Below, piece by piece: positions 7,885 to 14,268 of a stretch of 29,681 nt of DNA. Source of the stretch: Planctomycetota bacterium (lineage in GTDB: Bacteria; Planctomycetota; PUPC01; DSUN01); assembly GCA_016872875.1 (NCBI GenBank), contig VGYW01000050.1, positions 1-29,681 of the forward strand, read 5' to 3'. The notes beneath the pieces are model-generated. The model had not been told where the DNA came from and ran no database searches. It saw nothing but the letters and a program-made list of their open reading frames with translations. The position numbers and the translations under genes are program-made. Within the stretch, counting starts at the first letter, position 1, and every line of letters starts with the position of its first letter.

Positions 7885-10608
7885 TCATTGGGCCGAGGCG
7901 GCGATCCGGTTCCTGCCCTTGGCGACCTTCACGGCGTTGAGGGTGGCGAGGCCGTGCTTGTCGGCCTCGGTGGTGCCGGATTGGACGACGCGGTTGTCGG
8001 CCAGGGAGGTGTTGGCCCACTTGAGGGCCAGGCCGGGCTTGGGCTTGAAGGCGCGGCAGTGGCGGGGCGTGATGTCAACCGTGCAGGTGTCCTCGGGGCA
8101 GGAGGGGATGAGCCAGACGGTGATCTCCCAGCGGTCCTTCTCGTCCACGGGGTCCTTGTCGCCCCAGAGGAGCCAGGCGTTGATGCCGCCGTAGTAGTCG
8201 CCATCGGCGGGGTCGCCGTTGCCGGGGTTGTCGTCGAGCGAGCAGGCCGAGAAGGCGGGGAGGGTGGTGTCCCACCGCATCTGATTGAAGGCTTCGGAGA
8301 GCTCGTGTGGCGGGCCGAGGCTCCAGGTGGCGACGAAGGGCTGGCGGGCGCGGAGGAGGCCCCGCCAGCCGCGCGGGTCGTCCTGCCAGCCGAACTCGCT
8401 CGTGTGGCCGCTGTCCTTGCCCGTGCCCGAGATGCAGACGAGGAACGGTATGTCGCGGTCGGGATAGGTGTTGACGTATTCGGCGACGCTGTACATCTTC
8501 CAGGCGTCCTCGCCGGTGGTGGTCTTGATGCCCTGGGGTCCGAGGACGCCTGGCATGGACGGGCCGCCTGGGGCGAAGCGGATGTCGTAGCCCGCGGTGT
8601 AGGCGCCGAAGGACATGCGGGTGAATATCTCGGGGTGCCGCAGGCCGAAATGGAGCAGGCTCCCCACGATCTTCGAACGGTCTATCTGGTGGCGGGCCAT
8701 TGTCCACTTGATCATGAAGTCCATATACCGCTCGCAGAAGTAGTCCACCTTGCACTCGGCCATGCCGCGCAGCGTGCCGCGGCCCTCGTTGTAGAAGAGG
8801 GTGGGCAGCCAGTCGAGCTGCTCCTGGACGTGGAGCGTGACGGCGTCGCCCCTGGGGAGGTTGAGCTCGCCGCGCAGGTTGAAGTCGCCCGAGATCGAGC
8901 CGATGATGAGCGGGCAAGGCTCCTTGCGCTTCTTGCCGACCGCCACCGCCACGCGGAACGCCTGGCCGGGCAGGTGGTAGTAGGGCGGCGCGGCCCAGTA
9001 CTGATACCAGTGTTCGGCCGCGTCGTCCTTGTAGCGGTCCTCCTGGACGAACTGGAGGATCGGCTGTGGCACCGCAGGCGTCTCCTCGACGGGCGCCGCG
9101 AGGCTGTTGGCCTCGGAAATCTGCGAGAGGTTTTCCGTGCCCGCGAGCGCGACGGTGACGGCGTAGTACGCCTTCCCTTGTGGGCGGGACGTCCCCGTCC
9201 CGCGAGTTGTGGGCGGGACGTCCCCGTCCCGCGTGTCGCGGCGTGGGGACACGCCGCCCACAGGGGACACGCCGCCCACTGGGGACACGCCGCCCACGGT
9301 GTGGACGTAGAGTCCCTCGCCGGGGGCGAGCGCCTTGCCCTTGTCGGTGCAGAAGGTCGGGATGGGGGACGATGGCTCCTCCCACTGGTCGAGGTATTCG
9401 CCCTTGAAGTGAATCTGGTAGAGGTCGCGGTCGAAGCCGGAGAGCGGCTCGACCTCTGCGAGGCGTTCGGCCTTGTGGATGTTCGCGGCGGTGATGCGCT
9501 CGGCGTGGCGGTAGACGCGGTAGGTGACGGGTGCGACTTCGCGGACGCGGGCGAGGTCTTTGATGCCCTGGAAGCCGCTCGGCTTGTCGCGGAGCCCGAG
9601 GCCCTGGAGGTTCCGCAGCGTGCGGAGGGTGATGGCGGGGTGGTTGGGCATGTCGTAGGCGCCCTGGCCCGGCCCGGCCGCCAGCTTGTCGCCCCGCTCG
9701 CTGAACTTCGCGAGCCAGACGATCTCCTCGGCCTTCGGGCGGAAGGCGGAGTGCTCGGTCCAGGCGATGAACGTCTGGCCGTCGTGGTTGCTGACGCGGA
9801 GGCCGTTGGCCTGCGCGGGGAGCTCGCGGGGCAGGGACGGCCCGCCCACAGGCTCGTGGGCAATCTCCAGGTAGCTTTGGGGCGCGAGTAGGCGCTCGAA
9901 CTGCGCCACTGCGAAGCCGAGGTTCTTCTCCGGCGCCCCCACCCAGCGCTTCACCGCCTCCGTGGCGTCGAACGAGCGATACCAGGGGGCCTCCAGCTTC
10001 AGTGGCTCGCCCTTCGCCGCATCGGGGTCGGGCCCCTCGGCCACGTGAATACGGGCCGGCTCGGTGGGCTGGATGCCGCGCTGGGTGAAGCAGAACAGCG
10101 AGGCGCGGCGCACCGTCGCCCCCTTTGGGATTGCGGACAGGTCGAAGATGAGCCTCGGTCCCGCCTTGCCCTGGACGATCTTGAGTGTGTCGGGGTGTGT
10201 GCATGGCGTGCCCTTCCCGCCCCAGCGCTCGCTGACCGCGCCGGCTTGGGCGAGCGACACGGTGAAGAGGAACAGCGCTGCGCTGAGCACGGCGCCCCAC
10301 GAATGGCGCGGCCCAACCGCGCGCGTGTCGGGCTCTGGCTCCCGAAGGGAGCGAAGTGGGTTGCCGGCGGCTTCAGCCGCCGGACGCGGGCGCCAGAGCA
10401 ACCCGAAGTCCCGAAGGGACGGCAGAAAGCGACCGCGTGCCGACTCGCCGCGCGGTTCTGCCGTCCCTACGGGGCTGTACTGGGGGCGTCCCCTCTCCGG
10501 CGGCTGAAGCCGCCGGCTACCCACTACCGTCCCTTCGGGACTGGGGAGAGGAGCAGCGCTGAGCTGTTCGTGCACATTGGTACGGGGCGCTGTGCTAAGC
10601 GGCCTCAT
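7885..10608 (-). CDS. P1: secreted DNRLRE / FN3 / alpha-beta hydrolase-like paralog with displaced signal peptide
   Basis: First of four paralogs (907 aa). The ATG at 10608 overlaps the P2 stop as ATGA and has AAGGGGG 7 nt upstream, so it is the natural start. The hydrophobic export segment (VLSAALFLFTVSLAQA, ending at an A-x-A-like site) appears only at about residues 110-128. A 209-bp palindromic element (residues about 20-90) fills the space before it. Then follow a DNRLRE/CBM96-like domain (FDLSAIPKGATV ... FDATEAVKRW), an FN3-like segment (GQTFIAWTE, YRVYRHAERITAANI), and a hydrolase-like core (WAAPP near 536, GTLRG near 611). In this core the usual nucleophile elbow is replaced by VGSLLHFGLRHP. 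A shared C-terminal beta domain ends the protein. Two more palindromic elements lie in frame. It is probably a non-catalytic or altered family member; export may need internal initiation at GTG 10278, or the gene may be damaged. Confidence 0.75.
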   Translation of the reverse strand: MRPLSTAPRTNVHEQLSAAPLPSPEGTVVGSRRLQPPERGRPQYSPVGTAEPRGESARGRFLPSLRDFGLLWRPRPAAEAAGNPLRSLREPEPDTRAVGPRHSWGAVLSAALFLFTVSLAQAGAVSERWGGKGTPCTHPDTLKIVQGKAGPRLIFDLSAIPKGATVRRASLFCFTQRGIQPTEPARIHVAEGPDPDAAKGEPLKLEAPWYRSFDATEAVKRWVGAPEKNLGFAVAQFERLLAPQSYLEIAHEPVGGPSLPRELPAQANGLRVSNHDGQTFIAWTEHSAFRPKAEEIVWLAKFSERGDKLAAGPGQGAYDMPNHPAITLRTLRNLQGLGLRDKPSGFQGIKDLARVREVAPVTYRVYRHAERITAANIHKAERLAEVEPLSGFDRDLYQIHFKGEYLDQWEEPSSPIPTFCTDKGKALAPGEGLYVHTVGGVSPVGGVSPVGGVSPRRDTRDGDVPPTTRGTGTSRPQGKAYYAVTVALAGTENLSQISEANSLAAPVEETPAVPQPILQFVQEDRYKDDAAEHWYQYWAAPPYYHLPGQAFRVAVAVGKKRKEPCPLIIGSISGDFNLRGELNLPRGDAVTLHVQEQLDWLPTLFYNEGRGTLRGMAECKVDYFCERYMDFMIKWTMARHQIDRSKIVGSLLHFGLRHPEIFTRMSFGAYTAGYDIRFAPGGPSMPGVLGPQGIKTTTGEDAWKMYSVAEYVNTYPDRDIPFLVCISGTGKDSGHTSEFGWQDDPRGWRGLLRARQPFVATWSLGPPHELSEAFNQMRWDTTLPAFSACSLDDNPGNGDPADGDYYGGINAWLLWGDKDPVDEKDRWEITVWLIPSCPEDTCTVDITPRHCRAFKPKPGLALKWANTSLADNRVVQSGTTEADKHGLATLNAVKVAKGRNRIAASAQ
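9180..9297 (-). repeat. In-frame palindromic element B, tandem copy in P1
   Basis: A cluster of GTGGGCGGGACGTCCCCGTC-type and GTGGGGACACGCCGCCCAC-type hairpins, partly triplicated. On the coding strand it reads as repeated VGGVSP followed by RRDTRDGDVPPT. It splits GLYVHT from KAYYAV, which are only five residues apart in P2 (GLYVHTATKNDKAYYAV), so the insertion point is clear. Confidence 0.85.
9826..9845 (-). repeat. In-frame palindromic element C in P1
   Basis: GCGGGGC-AGGGAC-GGCCCGC hairpin (one mismatch) read as VGGPSLPR. It replaces a short linker seen in P4 between the DNRLRE-like and FN3-like domains. Confidence 0.75.
10338..10546 (-). repeat. Composite nested palindrome D, copy 1, inside P1
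   Basis: About 209 bp containing GCTCCC-GAA-GGGAGC, then CCGGCGGCTTCAGCCGCCGG, then AGTCCCGAAGGGACGGCAGA, a variable centre, and the same blocks in inverted order (TTCTGCCGTCCCT, TCCGGCGGCTGAAGCCGCCG, CCACT). The whole could fold as one long stem with side hairpins. It has no stop codon in the P1 frame. Copy 2 is at 14004-14209. Confidence 0.9.
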
Positions 10609-13600
10609 TGCTGTGCCCCCTTCGGTGTGATGACGAGGCGATTGCCCTCGGGGCTGAACTTCACGTCCTTGAGGACGAGGAGGCCGTCGTCGCCGGCGGT
10701 GGCCTCGCCGCTCTGGGCGCCGCACTTCCAGGCGTAGGTCTTGCCCTTTTCGGCCTTGAACTTCTGGAGGCGGCGGGGGGTGACATCTGCGACGCCTTCA
10801 CCGCGCCCGACGGAGAAGAGCGTGGCCTCGAAGCGGCCGGGCTCGTCCGCCACGTCGCGCCAGCGGAACTGGTGGTTGAACTCGCCCATCTTCCCTTCCG
10901 TCACCAGAGCCAGGCCCTGCCGCGACACACAGGCGAGGTGGGGCATGTCGCGGCGAATGTCCAGGCGGATGACGTTTGGATAGGTGCCGCTATTCGAGAC
11001 AGGCACGTATCGTGCGCCGCCCCAGGAGAACTCGGCGATGACGCCGAAGTGGCGCGTGAGGAGAAGCTCGTAGAACTTGCGGCAGTCGGCATAGCCGTGG
11101 TTTGACGTTATGGTCATGAAGGGGAGGTCGGCGCCAGGCGGAAGCGACTGGACAAGCTGATTGAGATTGTGCTGCGCCCAGAAGGAGACGCGGGGCAGGG
11201 ACGCCCCGCCTACATCGGCCTTGATGTCCCATTCGGGCTTGCCCCAGACCGCCTGCATGCTGAGGGCCTGGGGGAGGCCCTGGCGGCTCGTGTCGCGGGC
11301 GGCTGCCGCGTAGTCAATGATCGGGTGGCCCGCGATGGCGAGGCTGAAGACGCTCGGGTGGCGGATGGCCAGGTGAAGCACCCCGCTGCCCGAGGCCCCG
11401 CCGCGGCACCCCGTCACGAGGACGCGGCTGCGGTCAACTGGCCATTTGCGGCACGCCCACTCGATGAACGCGAGCAGCCGCCGCTCCGTGTAGGGCTGAA
11501 TGGCGCCCTGCCTGAACGAGCGGAGCGTGCCCACCGCCTCGTGGTAGCCGTGCCACCACGACTTGATCGGGAAGTCGTAGGGGCACAGCACGATGCTGTC
11601 GCGCTCGATGCGGTAGTGCGTCCGCCAATACGAATGGCCATCCCTGTGCAGGTTCAGCTCCAGCGGCACCCCGTTTGCAGTTCCGCCTTCAGGCGGCCTT
11701 ACGTTCGTAGTGCGGCCTTCAGGCCGTATCTTCTCAGGCACCCCGACCGACCAGTTGTGATATTGATAGGGCACATTCGCCATCGGCGGGGCGGCCCACT
11801 GGACGTAGTGGAGGCGCCTCTGGCCGTAGTTGAAGAAGGGCATCTTCGGCAGCTCGCCCTGGAGCACGGGCTCAGGCGCGCCCGCCTCCTCGACCAGCGC
11901 CTCTTGTGTCGCATTGGCCTTCGACAGCTCCACTGTGTTCTGGGCGCCATCCACCGATGTCACAACGGCGTAGTAAGCCTTGTCGTTCTTTGTGGCCGTG
12001 TGAACGTAGAGGCCGGTTCCGCGTGGGAGCGGCTTCTGTGTGGGCGGGACGTCCCCGTCCCGCGATTCGCGGCGTGGGGACACGCCGCCCACATTCGGCA
12101 CGCCTCCCACAGGGATGACGAAGCGGTCAATCGGGCAGTCGCGTCCGTACTCGCCGTCCACAGTGGCCCGCTGGAAGGGGTCCCAGTGGCCCACCATCAG
12201 CACGTCGTTCGTGGCGATGAAGTGGTCAACCGGGCGGTCGGTGTTCCGGCCGTCGAGGTTCCAGCCCGAGAGCGGCTTCACGCTGGCGAGGAGTTCGGCC
12301 TCGTGGAGGTTCGCGGCCGCGATGGGGCGGGAGTGGCGGTAGACGCAGTAGCGGACCTGGCGGCGGGCGTCCAGCGTGTCCACGATGCGCTTCATCTCGC
12401 CCCAGGTGATCTCGTCGCGCCCAACGGGGTCGTCAATCTCCTTCCACGTGATGAAGGTCTGCCCGGCCAGATGGAGGGCTTGGACGCCTGTCACCTGTTG
12501 CGGCAGGTTCTCGGCCTTGCCCTCATAGGCCACATCCAGGCAGGTGGCCTCGGCATTCCAAAACGGGCAAGCCTTGGCGAAGAACTCCGCTGTCTGGGCA
12601 CGCGGCACGCGGGACGCGGCACGCACCGCCTCGGTCGCATCGAAGCGGTCGAACCAGGGCGCGCGCAACGCGAGGGGCCTGGCGGCCACAGGCGGGACGC
12701 CTGTGCCACCAACGCCTGCGCCACCGGGGAACACCTCGATGTCAATCATCGCCTCATCCATTCGCCCGTCCAGAGGCGTGGTGCGGAAGATCAGCAGGTC
12801 GGCCCGATAGACCTTCGCGTCCTTCGGCAGGTCGGATAGGTCGAATGTGACGATCCCCTCGCCCCCCTCAGCCGCAGTGATCTGGACTTGGCGGCTTGGC
12901 GACTTGGCGGTTTCTTCGCGGGGCAGGGACGCCCCGCCCACAGGAGGGGCCTTGAAGAGCATCTTGCCGAAGCGGTCGGTCACGTGGCTGTCGCCCGAGA
13001 AGGTGGGCGACCAGGCCGACTCCTGCCAGCTCCCCGCGCAGTGGCGGTTGCGGTTGAAGTTGGCAATCCACTCGGTTGGCACCTTGCCGTCGGCGGCCAT
13101 CGCGGCGAGCGGGACGGCGACCTCGGCGGTCCACGCCCCCGTCTCGCGTCCCACGGCGGCCTTGAAGCCCGAGTTCCACGAGGCGTCCTTCGCCTTGCCA
13201 TCGTAAGTGCTGCCGACGGCGTTGACCCCGAAATGGTAGTAGGCGCCACCCGCTCCGAGGAAGAACTCGACGGAGTCGTCGTCCCACACCGCGCCGTCGG
13301 CACCTCGGCGGGTGGCCTGGAGCTTTGCGACGAGCGGCTCCTTGCACCGGAAGGCGAGGTAGAGCGTCTTGGCGTCGCGGACCAGGCGCAGCTCGGTCGG
13401 CTGGGCCGCGTCGCCCCCGCCGTCGAGCGTGCGGGCCAGTTGGCAGACTGGCGATTGCTTCCACCCCTCGTCGTCGAGCTTCCCGTCCAGCTCGGGCGGC
13501 GCCTTTGTCTCGACCACGTGACAGGTCGGCGCCTCCGCCTTCGGCGTCTTCACCTTCGCCGCCGCGGGCGGCCCCGTGGGCGCCTTGCCCCATCGCCGCG

Positions 13601-13709
13601 TCACCATCTCCGCGTGCAAGGGGCAGGCGAGAAGGCAGAGCACAAACCCAATGGCAGCACATCGCTTTGACACAGAGTTCAGGATTCCCAAGGGTCTCTT
13701 GGCCTCCAT
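10605..13709 (-). CDS. P2: secreted CBM9-like / DNRLRE / FN3 / alpha-beta hydrolase-like paralog
   Basis: The largest paralog, 1034 aa. A signal peptide is visible as KRCAAIGFVLCLLACPLHA (residues about 15-33). A CBM9-like domain follows (about 50-235: PELDGKLDDEGW, LYLAFRCKEPL, WDDDSVEFFLG), present only in this paralog. Next come a DNRLRE/CBM96-like domain (FDLSDLPKDAKVYRADLL, FDRFDATEAV) and an FN3-like segment (GQTFITWKEIDD, YCVYRHSRPIAAANL). The hydrolase-like core has WAAPP (near 638), GTLRSFRQG (near 726) and a glycine-rich turn GCRGGASGSG (near 768) where a nucleophile elbow would be. Inference: binds and perhaps de-esterifies polysaccharide. ATG 13709 lies inside the end of the antitoxin-like gene; GTG 13673 is an alternative giving a tighter signal peptide. 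Four kinds of palindromic element are inserted in frame. Confidence 0.85.
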   Translation of the reverse strand: MEAKRPLGILNSVSKRCAAIGFVLCLLACPLHAEMVTRRWGKAPTGPPAAAKVKTPKAEAPTCHVVETKAPPELDGKLDDEGWKQSPVCQLARTLDGGGDAAQPTELRLVRDAKTLYLAFRCKEPLVAKLQATRRGADGAVWDDDSVEFFLGAGGAYYHFGVNAVGSTYDGKAKDASWNSGFKAAVGRETGAWTAEVAVPLAAMAADGKVPTEWIANFNRNRHCAGSWQESAWSPTFSGDSHVTDRFGKMLFKAPPVGGASLPREETAKSPSRQVQITAAEGGEGIVTFDLSDLPKDAKVYRADLLIFRTTPLDGRMDEAMIDIEVFPGGAGVGGTGVPPVAARPLALRAPWFDRFDATEAVRAASRVPRAQTAEFFAKACPFWNAEATCLDVAYEGKAENLPQQVTGVQALHLAGQTFITWKEIDDPVGRDEITWGEMKRIVDTLDARRQVRYCVYRHSRPIAAANLHEAELLASVKPLSGWNLDGRNTDRPVDHFIATNDVLMVGHWDPFQRATVDGEYGRDCPIDRFVIPVGGVPNVGGVSPRRESRDGDVPPTQKPLPRGTGLYVHTATKNDKAYYAVVTSVDGAQNTVELSKANATQEALVEEAGAPEPVLQGELPKMPFFNYGQRRLHYVQWAAPPMANVPYQYHNWSVGVPEKIRPEGRTTNVRPPEGGTANGVPLELNLHRDGHSYWRTHYRIERDSIVLCPYDFPIKSWWHGYHEAVGTLRSFRQGAIQPYTERRLLAFIEWACRKWPVDRSRVLVTGCRGGASGSGVLHLAIRHPSVFSLAIAGHPIIDYAAAARDTSRQGLPQALSMQAVWGKPEWDIKADVGGASLPRVSFWAQHNLNQLVQSLPPGADLPFMTITSNHGYADCRKFYELLLTRHFGVIAEFSWGGARYVPVSNSGTYPNVIRLDIRRDMPHLACVSRQGLALVTEGKMGEFNHQFRWRDVADEPGRFEATLFSVGRGEGVADVTPRRLQKFKAEKGKTYAWKCGAQSGEATAGDDGLLVLKDVKFSPEGNRLVITPKGAQQ
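11190..11209 (-). repeat. In-frame palindromic element C in P2, second copy
   Basis: GCGGGGC-AGGGAC-GCCCCGC, a 7-bp stem with 6-nt loop, reads as VGGASLPR. It sits after EWDIKA; P4 has EWRIEAESGRPVWDELN at the same place without it. Confidence 0.85.
11678..11730 (-). repeat. In-frame palindromic element I (double hairpin) in P2
   Basis: Two successive hairpins, CCGCCTTCAGGCGG and CGGCCTTCAGGCCG, separated by TTACGTTCGTAGTG-like linker, read as RPEGRTTNVRPPEGGTANG. It lies between GVPEKI and VPLELNL, at the start of the hydrolase-like core. Confidence 0.75.
12040..12110 (-). repeat. In-frame palindromic element B in P2
   Basis: GTGGGCGGGACG ... CACGCCGCCCAC palindrome plus a partial repeat, read as VGGVPNVGGVSPRRESRD. 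It has the same hairpins as 9180-9297 in P1 but sits about 20 residues earlier in the protein, just before KPLPRGTGLYV. Confidence 0.85.
12681..12710 (-). repeat. In-frame palindromic element A, half copy in P2
   Basis: CCACAGGCGGGACGCCTGTG hairpin read as GGTGVPPVAA, after IEVFPGG. P4 carries a full copy at the same protein position (18531-18581). Confidence 0.8.
12918..12937 (-). repeat. In-frame palindromic element C in P2, first copy
   Basis: GCGGGGC-AGGGAC-GCCCCGC read as VGGASLPR, identical over 20 bp to the copy at 11190-11209. It lies in the linker between the CBM9-like and DNRLRE-like domains. Confidence 0.85.
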
Positions 13710-13924
13710 TTCGCCTTTGCGGCTCTGGCCTCCTCGATGTCCTTGAGGAACGCGTCCGCCTCCTCATCCGTGAGATGCGGCAGGGACTTGAGGATCCGTG
13801 GCAGGTCGGCTGCCGGTGTGCCGGCTGGTGCCGGACGGGTCTCATTGAGCTTGGGGGAGTCCGCCCCTCCGGGGCGGGAAGAATCCGCCTCGGAGAGGCG
13901 GGCTACACCGGCACGGCGCCCCAT
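13679..13924 (-). CDS. Antitoxin-like protein with repeat-derived N-terminus (81 aa)
   Basis: The C-terminal half, LPRILKSLPHLTDEEADAFL followed by KDIEEAR and ending RDPWES, has the form of small antitoxins that pair with PIN-type toxins (family resemblance, not searched). The N-terminal part (ARLSEADSSRPGGADSP) is encoded by the double hairpin at 13861-13901, so the original start may be lost or altered. ATG 13924 is the only reasonable start, close behind a promoter at 13945-13972. The end overlaps the P2 start by 31 nt in another frame, so expression of P2 may depend on it. No toxin gene is adjacent. Confidence 0.5.
   Translation of the reverse strand: MGRRAGVARLSEADSSRPGGADSPKLNETRPAPAGTPAADLPRILKSLPHLTDEEADAFLKDIEEARAAKAKWRPRDPWES
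13861..13901 (-). repeat. Double hairpin element in the antitoxin-like gene
   Basis: CCGCCCC-TCC-GGGGCGG and CCGCCTC-GGA-GAGGCGG, each with a 7-bp stem and 3-nt loop, 7 nt apart, in frame within 13679-13924. Confidence 0.85.
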
Positions 13925-13944
13925 GACGATTCTCCACGACAGGA

Positions 13945-13972
13945 ATACTACAGTAAGTCGCCACGGAGACAA
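13945..13972 (-). promoter_or_regulatory. Candidate promoter of antitoxin-like gene, P2 and P1
   Basis: Read leftward, TTGTCT (13972-13967), 16 bp, TAGTAT (13950-13945). The predicted start leaves about a 14-nt leader to ATG 13924. Confidence 0.45.
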
Positions 13973-14003
13973 CAGGACAGAATCCTTGGCGCTTCGCTCC
14001 CTT

Positions 14004-14209
14004 GCTCCCAAAGGGAGCACAGTGGGTAGCCGGCGGCTTCAGCCGCCGGACTCGTGAGCCGGAAGAAGGGAAGTCCCGAAGGGACGGCAGACACGTGCGC
14101 CGGCTCGTCTCCCGCGGGTTTCTGCCGTCCCTTCGGGACTGGGGCGTGTGCGCCCCAATCCGGCGGCTGAAGCCGCCGGCTAACCACTGCTGTCCCTTCG
14201 GGACTGGGG
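14004..14209. repeat. Composite nested palindrome D, copy 2
   Basis: About 206 bp with the same ordered blocks as 10338-10546: GCTCCCAAAGGGAGC, CCGGCGGCTTCAGCCGCCGG, AGTCCCGAAGGGACGGCAGA, a different centre, then the blocks inverted. The hairpin arms are nearly identical between copies while the centres differ. This fills most of the 344-bp gap between the antitoxin-like gene and P3. Confidence 0.9.
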
Positions 14210-14237
14210 TTTCGTCCCCTTGTTTGCCGGGCGTTGT

Positions 14238-14267
14238 ACTATAGCGCCGAGCCCACGGCAGCTTCAA
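14238..14267 (-). promoter_or_regulatory. Possible promoter reading into element D copy 2
   Basis: Read leftward, TTGAAG (14267-14262), 18 bp, TATAGT (14243-14238), just after the P3 stop. It would transcribe the palindrome at 14004-14209 and then the antitoxin-like gene. Confidence 0.35.
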
Positions 14268-14268
14268 G

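Noticed and set aside
7873..9891. Long rightward frames opposite P1-P4 (also 11169-12839, 14395-16599, 16497-18653)
   Set aside because: Low-complexity shadows of genuine leftward genes that have signal peptides, ribosome sites and stop/start coupling.
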